A stretch of DNA of 64,000 nucleotides from Stentor coeruleus (GCA_001970955.1 MPUH01000046.1:1-64000); one strand, 5' to 3'. Shown: positions 1 to 11,928, numbered from the stretch's first letter. Numbers and translations: made by a program. The notes: a model not told the origin generated them from the sequence alone.

Positions 1-2173
1 AACCCCAAAGAACTGATGAGAAAATTGATGAGAATTTATCATCAGTCAAAAGTCCACCAGCAGCATTTTTTGCCATATCACATGCTGAGTTCATAGTAAA
101 ACTAGCACTAGCTAACGCCATAGCTGGAGAATCAGCATTATTTATTCCAACTACTACTACGGCTTCACCCATTTGCCTTAGTCCAGTAGCCAATATTGCC
201 TTATCCATAGGTGATGCTATAGCTTTGTCTCCTGTTAGAACTGAGTGATCATTTTCACTTTGCTGATAATCGTGAGGAAGGATTCCTGAAGATTTTGCTG
301 CTTCAATTGCTACTTTAGAAAATTCTGATGTAGTCAATCTGACTCTAATTCCAGAATTTTGAAGTGTTTTAACTGTTTCAGATGCTTCAGTGGATGAAGC
401 ATTTTTCATTGCTAATACTGCAATAAATATCAATTTCTTTTTCAATTCGTCGATGTTAGGACTTCCATCTTCGTGGAGGAGTTTTGAATGATCACCTTTT
501 TTGATGATTTTATAAGCAAATCCAAAAGGTCTGTAAGCACGCGAAGCATATCCACCGATGATATTGTTTTTAAGGTTTTCTTTTTCGTCTCCATCGAATA
601 CATGAGTATGTCCTCCTTTACTAATATGTTTATAGCAAATATCAGCAATAGTATTTGCATCACCCTTTACAAAAACATAAAGTTTGCCACCTTCTTCTGC
701 AACAGTGAAGTCAATTTTATCACGTGAATTGAAAGGAACACTGATTTTAATTTTATCATCGCTTCTAATTTTTTCATAATGGAATCCCCATTCACTTGCT
801 ATTTTCAACATAACTACATCTGATAGTGATCCACATGTGGTTTCTCTTCCATTACCAACTTCAATTGTACCTGTTGTACTATGACACCATTGAAAACCTA
901 GATACTCAGCAACTTCGTCAGTAATTTCAGTTCTTTTTGTATGCTCAAAAACATCAGATTTTCCAATGCACATGGCAACAGCGGACATGCTGCTTGATGA
1001 TAAGACTCCTCCATTTTCAACACAGATACTAGTGGCGTGGCCAATATTCTCTAAGGTTTCAAGTTTACGAATAAGATTGCTTTGTGCTTGAACCTCATGT
1101 GCAGCAACAGTAACACTAAGTTTAAAAATTAACCTAAGTCCATAAGGTAAGAATATAACTACTAAGGTCATCATAATAATAAAGTTCTGTAAAATAATTT
1201 GGAATGATTTCACTTCCAAACCATCATCAACAATATACTTTATTTTATAGGCAAAAAAGACAATGAAAATGATAAGTGCAAAAGTAAGAGCTACATTCCC
1301 AGTGTACTCAGAAACCTTAAAAATTCTTTGTTTCAAATGGCTAAGGCTCTCGAATTTCACTTCTTCAACAGGTGTAAGAATATTACTAACTATAGCCTTG
1401 CTTCCAACAACAAGAACAACAGCTGTTCCATGTCCATAAACAACTTTAGACCCACTTAAAACAAAAGGTTTATCATCAGTGTCCTTATGCACATGGTCTG
1501 TTTTTCCATTTATAGCATTTTCATCAACAACAAGACCTGTTGAATGTACAACAAGGCAATCTGCAGAGACACTATTCTCAGCTTCTAACTTGACTATATC
1601 TCCAACAACTAGTTCAAGGCTTGGAATATGCTTTTCACTTCCATCTCTGATAACTTTTACTTCATGATCATTTGCTTGATCTAAGAATTTTTTTGTTTTA
1701 CCTCCAAGAATGCATTGATTTGTTGAAGTAAAGATCCCTGAAATCAAAAGGGCTGCGAGTAAGGTTAAGTCTTGTACCCAAGATACTTCTGAACTATAGC
1801 ATATGTCTAATATTAGAGAGACAAATATGGCTAATGCTAAGGTGGCAAAGGATAAGCATCGGAAATTCGCCCAGCCTGAGTTGCAGGATTTTTTGCAACA
1901 GAAAGCACAGCACTTATCACCAAAGGTTTTTTGCCTTGAAGCTATGGTTGTACTTGATATACCTTTGTCTTGGCTTGTGCTTAAAGATGTAAGAAGGCCA
2001 TGAGTTCCATGGTGCTTGGATTTGAGGACATTTATACTTTCATGGCTGCCTTGGCGAGCAAGATTGAAGAGTTCTCTAAGTAAAAGTTACACTAAATCAG
2101 CAGCTTGAACATTAAATTGAGTATCTTTGGCCTGCTTGTCAATAAGAGGCTCATTGAGATTCTGACCACTCAT
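1..2173 (-). CDS. Plasma-membrane Ca2+ ATPase-like protein lacking catalytic motifs (3' end outside window)
   Basis: This is a P2B-type (PMCA) Ca2+ pump homologue read from ATG at 2173 and leaving the window at the M5 region, about 719 codons, with no internal stop. A 15-nt intron GTAACTTTTACTTAG lies at 2076-2090. It aligns along its length with the intact pump at 5622-8829, including the start MSGQNL.EPL and the intron position. The catalytic signatures are replaced. The phosphorylation motif DKTGTLT reads ENGGVLS (Glu at residue 381), the actuator TGES reads NGKT (217-220), the hinge GDGSNDAP reads VGINNADSP, GDNPETA reads TSEFSKVA, and PEGLP of M4 reads PYGLR. The loop before the hinge is shortened. 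The reading frame is open, so this looks like a retained pseudoenzyme rather than debris. A regulatory or structural membrane role is inference only. Confidence 0.88.
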
Positions 2174-4308
2174 TTATAGTATAATATTTGGCTTATAAAA
2201 ATAAGCTTTCATATAAAATTTCTTGTATCTAAGTATAAATTTTGTTAAATCAAGGCTGGATATTAAATTGATTTCTTATATATTGGCATAGGGTTAATGC
2301 TTTGGATTTAATTATTATGAGAGTTTAATATAGCATTTCAACATATTTATCTCATCAAAAATGCAATAAAAAGAAAATGTAATGTAATAGTTTTAGTGGC
2401 ATTATATAAAATTATATATTTCGTTTACAATCAGGGCCTTATTCATTAGGATTTATATAGAAAAATATTATGTTTTATGAAAAAGTACGTTAACCAGTTG
2501 TATTTAGTTTCGGTGATCGGAATAGTTAGAGTTTATACGTCCTCATAGTGTTGATAAAATTATTTTTTACTAAGCCTTAAAATCTGTTTCTATAGTTATC
2601 AAAGGTTATCGCTAATACAAATTATTAAAAGAGTACTCATAATTAATCTAATAGTGATATTTTTATAAGAGGTGAAATCAATACTGCAAATAGTATCAAA
2701 TGGAGCTATAAAAAAAAGTAAATATTTTTTAAGAAATACCTTAAAAATGCTTTTAGCTGTATTCTTATGCAACATAGAGTAGAGTATCTAAAATACAGAG
2801 ACAATATCTTACCCATCTTAGATAAATAATATTGTAGTTGTATCTAAATTACTTATTTTTTTTTCTATATATACAAATAAGTAATTCATAAAATCTTAAT
2901 CTATATGATTATCCTAGATAAAGTTATTATTTCTGAAAGGATATGATAATACCTCTAATAATGATGATCAGAGATAACTTTTTGCCATATAATATCATCA
3001 AGTAATAATCAATATCCCCAATTCTATTTCTTAAGTGTATTTAAAGTTTAATAGTGCTTTTAAATGTGTTGGTATGAATACCAGCAATACAAAAATCTCA
3101 GATGTCTTTCTATAAACACAAGTTTAATAAATTTTTAATATTTTTCTTGGAAATATACTCAGCATAAAAAGTTTATAAATAATGATATAATATCTTAATT
3201 ACAGAAGATATTAATTTGTATAATTTCAAGCCCTTAAGAAAATCTTGTATTTTAATATAAATTTCTAAACTATTTCTGAAATAAAAATTTTGCTCTAATA
3301 AAGCAAGATACAGAGCATAGCAATATGTATAATTTCAAGCCCTTAAGAAAATCTTGTATTTTAATATAAATTTCTAAACTATTACTGAAATAAAAATTTT
3401 GCTCTAATAAAACAAATCCAGAGCATAGCAATGTTACCAATAAAATCCTTTAAAAAAGCCTCATTAAAATTCCACGCAATTAAGTAGCTTAGATTGATCC
3501 AAAATTTAAAAATTATACAATTTATTAAGCTTATTAGTTCAAAAGAGATCAATTTTCGAAATTATCACTGAAGATGCGAAGTCAAAATATATAATACAGA
3601 ATAGTGAGAAGTAAATAATGCAATTTTACTATAGAATGTATAAATAAAATATTAAATTGATAATTTTGAGTAACACTTCTATAAGCTATATCTTAACTGA
3701 TACTGTATAGATTAATTTATATTAGTTTTTAGTATCTTTAAAAACATTTATCATATGAGTAGGTTAACGGCACACAGGGAAACTTAAAGTTGCCTGTATA
3801 ATCATCTTATAAATTAATCAGAATATGTACCTTTGTATAAATTTCCATGGGTTTTTGTATTCTAGTAATTTCCCTTAAAAATCATAAAAACTCAAGTAAA
3901 TGCATCAATTCCAAAAATATATTTAATTCTACATGTATAGTGTTAATTCTTTTAGCTATTTAAACTTTAAATTCCATTATATCAAAACCGACAATTATAA
4001 AATAAACCCAGACAAAATTGCTCTAACCCCATAAAATAGCATAAATTAACCCAAAAAACCTTAAAAACACTTTAAACTACATTAAATCCTTAACTAAAGC
4101 ATAAACCCAAATATCTTCCTTATCTATTCTTTTTTCAATAACTTATTCATATCACTCTTCAAAAAATGCAAACTTTTCATTCCCTTTATTTCTATCTCAT
4201 CAAATTTATTTCATCATTTCACTATAAAAGATAATTATCATTAGTCATATGTTTTTTTAAGTCTCTCTTCTTTTTAGCTATAAAATCTCCATTCCTATAA
4301 TAAAAACA
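2174..4308. other. Intergenic, 2.1 kb, no gene recognised
   Basis: This is AT-rich sequence with stops in all frames and no coding similarity that I can see. It holds a 109-bp tandem duplication at 3218-3435. The last 300 bases before the RING gene become A/C-rich, like other 5' flanks in this window. Confidence 0.6.
3218..3435. repeat. Imperfect tandem duplication, period 109 bp
   Basis: Two adjacent copies begin GTATAATTTCAAGCCC at 3218 and 3327. They differ by a few substitutions and a short indel near their 3' ends. The divergence suggests a real duplication rather than an assembly overlap. Confidence 0.85.
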
Positions 4309-5058
4309 ATGGAAAAAGTTGAAGTGAATCCTTTATTTGCTGAATCCCTCGAATGCCCAGTTTGCTATGATTTCTACGACCCACCAATCTACTTCTGCCA
4401 AAACGGACATTCTCTTTGCCATCGATGCACAAAAGTATCAAAACCTTGCCCATTATGTCGAGCTCCCCTAACTCAGAACCTTAGAAATTACTCTTTAGAA
4501 AACATACTTGAAAAAGTAACAGTCCCATGCAAATTCGCTGGGTGTAATGAATCTATAACATTATCTGAAAGGAGTAATCATTTGAAAAATTGCAAATTTA
4601 ATAACAACTTGAACTGTATTGAATGTGAAAGCAGTGAAGAAAATTTAATAATGCATTTAATTAAAGTCCATGATTACAAAGAGATTATAATGCATGATTC
4701 AGGAGGGCTGAGGTCTTTTTCTGGACCACAAGAAAGCTGGTTGAGGGATACAGAATGGCCTAAAGGTGTATGGAAATTTGGTAAAAACAATTTGATAGTA
4801 AGAGCTTTAAGCTGTTCAGGAATCTTTCATATTTATTTGTATAGGATAGAAAGAGAACCTGTTTCTGTTAAGCTTAGCTTGGATTTAGAGGATTGTCAGT
4901 TTGGATTTAAAGGGAAACTTCCACATATTAGTGATTATTTGGAAAAATCTCCTGAGCCACATTTTAATTGTGATGTCAATTTATTATTGGAAAAGTTTGT
5001 CAAAAGGCATGAAGATGATGAAGATATACTCAGGTTGTGGATTAAAGTTTCTAAATAA
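4309..5058 (+). CDS. SIAH/SINA-type RING E3 ubiquitin ligase
   Basis: A 249-residue protein, complete and without introns. Residues about 16-53 form a C3HC4 RING (CPVCYDF ... GHSLCHRC ... CPLCRAPL). It is followed by a SIAH-type zinc finger at about 70-96 (PCKFAGC ... HLKNCKF) and a C-terminal region in the position of the SIAH substrate-binding domain. In known family members the RING recruits an E2 and the C-terminal domain binds substrate and dimerises. The length is slightly short of animal SIAH (about 280). The 5' flank is A/C-rich with TATAATAAAA just before the ATG. The family call is firm; the substrate is unknown. Confidence 0.85.
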   Translation: MEKVEVNPLFAESLECPVCYDFYDPPIYFCQNGHSLCHRCTKVSKPCPLCRAPLTQNLRNYSLENILEKVTVPCKFAGCNESITLSERSNHLKNCKFNNNLNCIECESSEENLIMHLIKVHDYKEIIMHDSGGLRSFSGPQESWLRDTEWPKGVWKFGKNNLIVRALSCSGIFHIYLYRIEREPVSVKLSLDLEDCQFGFKGKLPHISDYLEKSPEPHFNCDVNLLLEKFVKRHEDDEDILRLWIKVSK

Positions 5059-5621
5059 AAATGTGCTAATAATTAAGTTGATGGTTTTTATTATTCGATA
5101 CTTTTTTGATTTGTAGAATAGGAAGGAGGAAAATAAAATCTGTTGAAGACTATGAGGAGCCAGGAATCATTGCGGTATTATTAGATTTTTTCAATTGAAA
5201 TCGAAACTTCTGAGACTGAAAATCTGGTGTGAATAAAAGCAGCAGGAAAAGAAAAAGAATAGAATCTTATCAATAAACTCAAACAGATAGAAGATAAACT
5301 TGTCCAAGATTCATAGATAATTGAAAATGCTGTAAGAGAAGAGTAAAATTTTCAGAAAGCGAAAAACCAATTGAAAATGTGTGTGATGGAGGAGGAACTG
5401 GCCTGTAAGCTTGAAAAAATAGCTAAAGAGTATTTAAATCTTAAACAAAAGTTTAGTCCACAACAAGAAGAAATCATAACATAATCAAAAACTTAAAAAA
5501 CCTTATGCCTTAAAAAATAATCATGCAAATTGAAAGAATGTTAATCCTAAAGAAAAGGTATCGTTCCAAGACAAGACTAATATAATTAATTCAATATGAA
5601 GAAATTTCTTAGCTAGTCTAA
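5059..5621 (+). other. Intergenic tract, possibly a decayed coiled-coil gene
   Basis: No intact ORF. From about 5220 to 5560 one plus-strand frame gives a Lys/Glu/Gln-rich, coiled-coil-like string broken by many TAA/TAG stops and one TGA. The stop density is about what AT-rich sequence gives by chance, so a relic is possible but not demonstrated. Confidence 0.25.
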
Positions 5622-8600
5622 TTATTTCTTGTTCCCTACTGGGCCTTTTCTTGTAGTCTTCTTCCTAATCATCTCAGTAAATCCACCAGTTTGAGCTTTT
5701 TCTTGAGCTTTAACACTAATACAGCCAAACAATGATACTGGGACTAATCTGAAAATAATACCAAAGATTAATGCTCCAACACCAACACATAAACAGAACA
5801 CATGCTGTTGCCAAGGTAAAGGTGAACATTGGAAGAAAGCATCACCAAACTGGACAATACAAACTTGAGCAACAACTGTGAAAATTAAAATCAAAATGAA
5901 AAGCGAGTTGTTGAAAAATCCATTGAAAACATTAAGTTCTGATGATTTGAGTTTTCTGCAGTTGATTTCATTGAACACTTGCATCATAACGAAAGTTTGG
6001 AAGAAAAGAGTGAATTTGTATTTTGGTGGGCCATAAACACAGGTCTCAACATCAGTAGCAACATTATTAGCATCAGTGGTTGACTTTTTAGTACAAGTAT
6101 TTTCAAAGTTATAAAGGTCATAGAAAAAGCCACTCTCAAATCTTTCGATTACGAAGAGAATGAATAGCAGCCAGAAAAGCTGATAAATGCTTTGTCCAAT
6201 AATAGTCTTGAACATATCAGGAGTTAAAAGTGAGTCATCATGTTTGACTGGATGACGATCTAATAAAGATTCATGTGGAGGTTCAGTTGCAAGGGCTAAA
6301 GCAGCGAAAGTATCCATGATCAAGTTAACCCATAGCATTTGAATAGCGGTAATAGGTGATACTTCAAGGAAAACAGCACCAATAAAACTCATGACAAGGG
6401 CGACAATATTCACAGTAAGTTGGAATTGAATAAACTTACTGATACAATCATAAATATTCCTTCCCCAAAGTACAGCAGTGACAATAGAAGCAAAGTTATC
6501 ATCAAGGAGGATAATATCTGAAGCTTCTTGAGCAAGTTGGGTACCAGCAATATGCATAGAAAAGCCAACATTAGACTTTTTCAAAGCTGGGGCATCGTTA
6601 CTTCCATCTCCAGTAACAGCAACAACTTCATTAAGTTGTTTAAGCCCTGTAACCAAAATAAGTTTATCTAGAGGTGAGGATCTAGCAAGGACTCTAAGTT
6701 TTGTGATGATTTTCTTAAAAGCATCTAAGTTCTTGACAACTTTTTCCTTAGGGTTATCTTTAGAAGGTACTAAGTCTTCACCAACTCTGCTTCTAAATTC
6801 CTGTCCGGTAAGAACAGTATCATCATCTTCACTATGTTTATAATTCTTTTCTATAATACCACAATTTCTAGCAATAGCTACAGCGGTTTCAGGGTTATCA
6901 CCAGTGACCATTCTTACAGTAATACCAGCATTTTGACATCTTCTAACAGCTTCAGGGACACCAGGTCTAACTGGGTCTTGGATGCCAAAGATTCCTAATA
7001 AGACCATCTTGTGTTCAAGAGCAGGAATATTTGGAGTACCATCTGCATTGAAGAATTTTGAAGTTTCTCCTTTTTTAATAAGCCTATAAGCAATACCTAA
7101 AGTTCTATAAGCTCTATTTGCATAGTTAGAAATAACTTCTCTCTTGATATTTTCTTTTTCATTATGATCTAAGTCATGTGTATGGCCACCAATGCTGATA
7201 TGCTTATAACACATATCGACAATAACTTCAGAAGCACCTTTAATAAACACATAAACTTTTCCATCCTCTTCAACAACAGTGTACATTTTCTTAAGTGTAG
7301 AATTAAAAGGAATTTGAAGGCGGATTTTATCTTTTCTTCTCATCTTTTCATAGTCAAAGCCCCATTCTTTAGCAACTTTTAATAAAGCAATTTCGGTTCT
7401 GCTGCCTGTAAATACTTCTTTGCCGTCAACAACTCCAAAACTAGCTGCTGTGTTGTGGCAGAAATGATAACCAAGGTAGTTAATAACTTCTTGTTCAATA
7501 TTATTCTGTTTGGTATCTTCATATAAACCATCTTTGCCAATGCACATAGCTACAACTTTCATGACGTTTTGAGTCAAAGTTCCAGTCTTATCTGTGCAAA
7601 TATTTGTTGCTTGGCCCATGGTTTCTGAAGCATCCAAATGTCTGACAAGGTTATTTTCTTTTTTCATTTCGTTTACTGAAAAAGCTAGACTTAAAGTTAC
7701 AGCAAGTGGAAGACCTTCAGGTACTGCGACAACAACAATAGTTACAGCGACAATGAAACCTTTGACAATACCTCCAAGGATTTTAGAACTCCAGCCACTG
7801 TGGTAAAAGTCTAAGAACAATAGTTACAGCGACAATGAAACCTTTGACAATACCTCCAAGGATTTTAGAACTCCAGCCATTGTGATAAAAGTCTATAAGC
7901 TGATAAGATAAAAGAACTATGAAAGTTAGAAGAGCCATGGCAAGGCCGATCTTACCAATAAACTCAGCTATATAATTGAGTTTTTTCTGGAGTGGGGTCT
8001 CGTCTTCTTCCTCTGAGACAATGCTAGCCATGTTTTTACCAAGGAACGAATTAGCTCCAACAGCCAAAATAACAGCTAAAGCAGCGCCATCAGAAATTTG
8101 TGAGCCACTTAGAAGGAAAGGAGCTTTTTCTGGGCTCTTTTTGACATGATCAGACTCTCCAGTCATTGAACTTTCATCAGCAAGAAGGCTTTGTGACCAT
8201 AAAACAAATGCATCAACCGGCATTACATCACCAATTCCAATCTTGGCTATGTCTCCAACAACAAGTTCGAATACAGAAACGACTTTTTCCTTAGCATCTC
8301 TGATAACAGTAATGTTTCTTTCTTGAGATTCTTCACTGAGCTTACGGAATTTCAATTCTTTAACGTAATTGTTGATTGAAGTTACCAAGACTACAATTGA
8401 AATTGCAATGAGGATGGCCACACCTTCAAGCCAACCTTCTTCTGGATTCTCGAGTGTCCCGACTATTAAAGACACAATGGCTGCAATGATTAGAATTCTT
8501 AAAGTTAAATCTTCAAAGCACTCCCAAACAAATTCCCAGAAGGTTGTTGCTTCACGGACTATAGGCTTGTTGTTGCCAAAGTCGATACTTCTGATTTGAA

Positions 8601-8829
8601 CTGTGTTTGATGAAATCCCTTTTTCGAAATCAGATTTGAGGGTTGATAATAAGCCAGAGACTCCTTCGAATTTAGAATGGATGTATTTGAGACTTGTTCC
8701 ATCTCGAATGTGATCTAGATTGTATAGGGCTCTATGTTAAAATTACGATAATTCGTCAGCGTGAACCTTGAAGTTCCCAGGGCTCGAATGCTTGACCATA
8801 AGAGGCTCCTTCAGATTCTGACCACTCAT
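5622..8829 (-). CDS. Plasma-membrane-type Ca2+-transporting ATPase (PMCA, P2B)
   Basis: The start ATG at 8829 gives MSGQNLKEPL; a 15-nt intron GTAATTTTAACATAG lies at 8732-8746. All key motifs are present: MTGESDHV in the actuator, PEGLP in M4, ICTDKTGTLTQN with the phosphorylated Asp, TGDNPETA, and TGDGSNDAP. Six C-terminal membrane segments precede a basic tail ending GPVGNKK. The frame is broken in the assembly by an 82-bp near-exact duplication (7734-7815 and 7816-7897) in the loop before M4. Counting one copy, the coding length is 3111 nt, exactly 1037 codons including the stop. The pump should export cytosolic Ca2+ across the cell or alveolar membrane. It is the active tandem partner of the motif-less copy at 1-2173. 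Confidence 0.93.
7734..7897. repeat. 82-bp direct duplication interrupting the Ca2+ ATPase frame
   Basis: Copy 7734-7815 and copy 7816-7897 differ at only a few bases near their right ends. Because 82 is not a multiple of three, it splits the pump into two ORFs. A misjoin of two alleles or a genuine recent duplication would both give this. Confidence 0.9.
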
Positions 8830-9366
8830 TTATTAGACGATTATTCAAAAATCCTAATGGATTAGAGGATGATGAAGGGAATGATTTGTTGGATTTAAAA
8901 AGAATGATATAAGGGAGTGAGAGAAAAAAAAGGCCTGAGATGTCAGAGTGAAGCTGGCAAAATAAGGGAAAATTTTACGAGTTGGCTTAAAAAAGAAGGA
9001 ATTTATTAGGGGATGAGGTAGGATTGTATAGGGATTTACATGGAATATTTAATTGAAAATAGTGTTTTGTATGGTAATATGTTAGCTCATGGTGTTTCTT
9101 TTAAAACTTTATGTATGGTTTATCTTTGAGTAAGATTTTATGCTGTAGTGACTCTAAAAGCTTAGATCAGCTTATAATCATAAACTAAAATACTTTCCCA
9201 AACAAAACTTTACAATACCGTATATATCCAATCAAATCTTCCAAAAAACTAAAAAGTAAAAGAATCAAAAAGTTTATTACATAAAATATTGTAAAATAAC
9301 TGAAATTACTTATCAATACCTCATCACTTTCCTAGGTATGCAAAATTTTTTTATCAAAAACTAAAT
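8830..9366. other. Intergenic, nothing recognised
   Basis: The first 200 bases are G/T-rich on the plus strand, that is, A/C-rich on the coding strand of the Ca2+ ATPase, which is the 5'-flank pattern seen elsewhere. No ORF or RNA gene was seen. Confidence 0.5.
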
Positions 9367-10714
9367 TTAACGCTCTATCTCCAATAATTGCATCAATAGC
9401 TTATTAATATCTTTTCTTACCTCTAGACTTTGGTTTGTCGTATTTTTTTGATTTTGATATTCCTGAACCACTTCTTCTATTCACCTTGAAATATTATCAA
9501 AACAAAGTTCCTCCTATAGCCAAAATAATCCTAAATAACCTTTACACAAAAAATCTAATATTCCTAAAATCAAAAGGTGGGGAATCTTATATGGGAATAC
9601 TAGTTCATAAAAATACAGTTCGTTTTTATTATATGCTAAAAGTAGAGAACTTTCATTTTGTATACTATAGCTTTCTAGTTTATTAGACTTAGTGTTTTTG
9701 GCTTTAATGCTGAAACTTTCTTTATAAACATCTTCTAAATAAAACAATGCATTAGTCAAATGAAATTTGTTTTCACCCCAAGTTATAATATAATAACTTG
9801 CACAAACTATAGATTCAAGGTTGTCTATTATAGGTATGCTTCCGATAACTACTTAATTCTTACTTTTACAAAAATTCTCATTATTAGCATTGTATTTAGT
9901 ATCCATAGCTATAACTTACTCTGAAATTATAGCGTAAACAAAGAAAGTATTGCTCGTTGTGTCGATACATAAGCCTATTATATACCAAACTTCATGACAT
10001 ATTGCCATAATCTCAAAGGTATTTGGGTTGACTATACTAATACTAGTATTTGTACTAAACACTAAAGTCTGTCCAAAACTTTCAAATTGATGTGATTCGT
10101 CCAATATTTGAATAAGTGTGTTTTGTTATTGTCTTATTTAGTATATCCATAAACAAAGTCCCTTCATCCATCACCAATTACTTAGAATTTTTTCCCATTT
10201 TTCACATAATAAATCAAAGCTATGAGGTTAGTTGTATGTAAAACATCAGTTTTTCTTTGACTATAGCAAAACTAATTGACGTAGGATCTTTGTCAGTTAG
10301 TTTTTTATTCTTGTCTATAACAATTTCAAAGATTTCTAAAATATTCAAAGGGGAAATCGTGGTCGATTTGATATAATCATAATTAGCTGTTATTACTAAG
10401 TGTATATCAAGGTAAGTAAGATTATAAAAGCATAAAACTTGATCTGAATTGTCTTGAACTTAAATCATCCCATCAGCATATGCAATATCTTGACTATTAA
10501 CAGCATCACAATATAAGCCAATATGCTTAAAAGTGGTAAACTGTATATTAAAACTTGTGATATTGAAATGCATAAATTTCCTTAGGATAAATTTTCTTAA
10601 AAACCACTCCTGAGGAAAATGCATAATTTCTAAAGTATCCAAGTCGTTTGTAGAATTTTTTTCATAACTTACCTCATCTTCATCAAAACTATCAAAAAAT
10701 TTAATATTTTTCAA
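9367..10714 (-). pseudogene. Decayed beta-propeller-like gene with a C-terminal coiled coil
   Basis: Long minus-strand stretches stay in one frame but are interrupted. Pieces include ISIVNPNTFEIMAICHEVW, VVIGSIPIIDN and YYIITWGENKFH, alternating hydrophobic strands of the kind seen in WD/Kelch-type propellers. They end in a Glu/Gln-rich helix (IEEVVQEYQNQKN). Between 10104 and 9514 only two in-frame stops, both TAA, interrupt about 195 codons. TAG and TGA occur further on, and at least one frameshift lies near 10200. No start is evident. Under the standard code used by the neighbours this is a young pseudogene; the parent gene is not in this window. Confidence 0.6.
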
Positions 10715-10794
10715 TCTCTACGCCAATTTAATATTTATCTACAGTAATTAAAACTAGCAAAATTCTCCAACTTCATATTACTAGACAAATTAGC

Positions 10795-11742
10795 CTAATT
10801 TAGACTTCTAAGCATTGGGTACTCAGCTCTAAGGTTTTTAGTATTTGCTGTCACTGATGGACTTGGTGATGATCGACGATTTGTTGTAGCTTTCCATGGT
10901 TCTTGTTCCGATGGAGCTTTACGTTTTACTACAGGTACTGGGTCAGCCATATGTTCTGGGTAAGGTCCAATATCCCCTTTGCTCACATTCATTGGTTTGA
11001 ATGGTAAGTCATGATTAGCTTTATTTACTGAGACTGCACGTTTAGGTTTTGATGATACTTTTACGTCACCTCCAAAAATGTTTATGTCTGCATTAAAACT
11101 TTTGTTGCCATGGTCCATGTTTTTGAATGGAAGGTCATGTTTAACAACACCTTTGGGCTTTTTTTTATCTTTTGGCCGATCGTAAGGCTCGGGCTTATGC
11201 TCAGGATAACCGCCGAATAACACGCCTGGAGTGTTGTTACCTTTTTTTGGTGGAGATGTATAGAAGTTTTTTGGCTCTAGACGGACACTACCGTCTGGCT
11301 GTTTTCTTTTAATGGTTTTAAAAACTTCAGATGGCTCATGAGGAAACAAAGACCAAGCTTCATTAACACTGCCACCAGGTTTCCATGCTTGATCTTCATG
11401 TTTTTTCCTCATAACATCCGCCCTTTCTTTATCACTTTTAAAAGGAAGTTTCTGTCCCGTATACTTTTCAGGTACATATCCAGGATATGAAAAATATGAA
11501 TCAGGAGTTTTTCCTCTTTTAACATGACTAGCCAAAAAATTTGGAGGTCCTGTTTGAACAGTTCCGTCGTTATTTTTCCTAGGCTTAGTACTTTGATAAT
11601 AAGGTTTATTAGATACAGCAAGTGTTCCAGGAAATGAAAACATCCCATATTTTTGGTTGTTGGGGTCGAATTTCGAGTCTTCAAAAAATTTTTTTCGCGA
11701 TTTTTCAAGTTCAATTTGTTTATCAACTGGCGAAGAAGACAT
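10795..11742 (-). CDS. CFAP96 (C4orf47)-like cilia-associated protein
   Basis: A 315-residue basic, Pro/Gly/Lys-rich protein without predicted membrane segments. It shows the order of short conserved blocks of the CFAP96/UPF0602 family: YGMFSFPGTLAVSNKPY near the N-terminus, GPPNFLASHVKRG, then PKNFYTSPPKKG and GYPEHKPEPYDRP, and PYPEHMADPV near the C-terminus. Family members are associated with cilia, basal bodies or centrosomes. The length matches (human about 310). TATAA immediately precedes the ATG. Assignment rests on motif recall, not an alignment. Confidence 0.7.
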   Translation of the reverse strand: MSSSPVDKQIELEKSRKKFFEDSKFDPNNQKYGMFSFPGTLAVSNKPYYQSTKPRKNNDGTVQTGPPNFLASHVKRGKTPDSYFSYPGYVPEKYTGQKLPFKSDKERADVMRKKHEDQAWKPGGSVNEAWSLFPHEPSEVFKTIKRKQPDGSVRLEPKNFYTSPPKKGNNTPGVLFGGYPEHKPEPYDRPKDKKKPKGVVKHDLPFKNMDHGNKSFNADINIFGGDVKVSSKPKRAVSVNKANHDLPFKPMNVSKGDIGPYPEHMADPVPVVKRKAPSEQEPWKATTNRRSSPSPSVTANTKNLRAEYPMLRSLN

Positions 11743-11832
11743 TTATATGAAAAACTATTATTATAAAAATTTTTTACTGAAAGTTTAGAGATGTTTTGAT
11801 TGAAATGAAAAATATGTTGAAGGTAGAGAGAT

Positions 11833-11838
11833 AAAAAA
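11833..11838 (-). terminator. RNA polymerase III terminator of tRNA-Lys
   Basis: A run of six T on the minus strand begins directly after the tRNA 3' end, as expected for Pol III termination. Confidence 0.85.
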
Positions 11839-11911
11839 CGCCCACCGTGGGGCTCGAACCCACGACCACAAGGTTAAAAGCCTTGCGCTCTACCATCTGA
11901 GCTAGACGGGC
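11839..11911 (-). tRNA. tRNA-Lys (anticodon UUU)
   Basis: A 73-nt cloverleaf: acceptor stem GCCCGTC paired with GGTGGGC and discriminator G, D arm GCTC/GAGC, anticodon stem CAAGG/CCTTG with loop CTTTTAA (anticodon UUU), variable loop TGGTC, T arm GTGGG/CCCAC with TTCGAGC. No intron. The internal promoter boxes (TAGCTCAGATGG and GGTTCGAGCCC) are intact. It reads AAA/AAG lysine codons, which dominate this AT-rich genome. Confidence 0.97.
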
Positions 11912-11928
11912 TTCTGATATATATTTAA

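Noticed and set aside
7783-8475. Treating the upstream half of the Ca2+ ATPase as a separate short gene
   Set aside because: The split is caused by the 82-bp duplication; removal of one copy gives a continuous pump. It cannot be an intron because no GT...AG mini-intron restores the frame.
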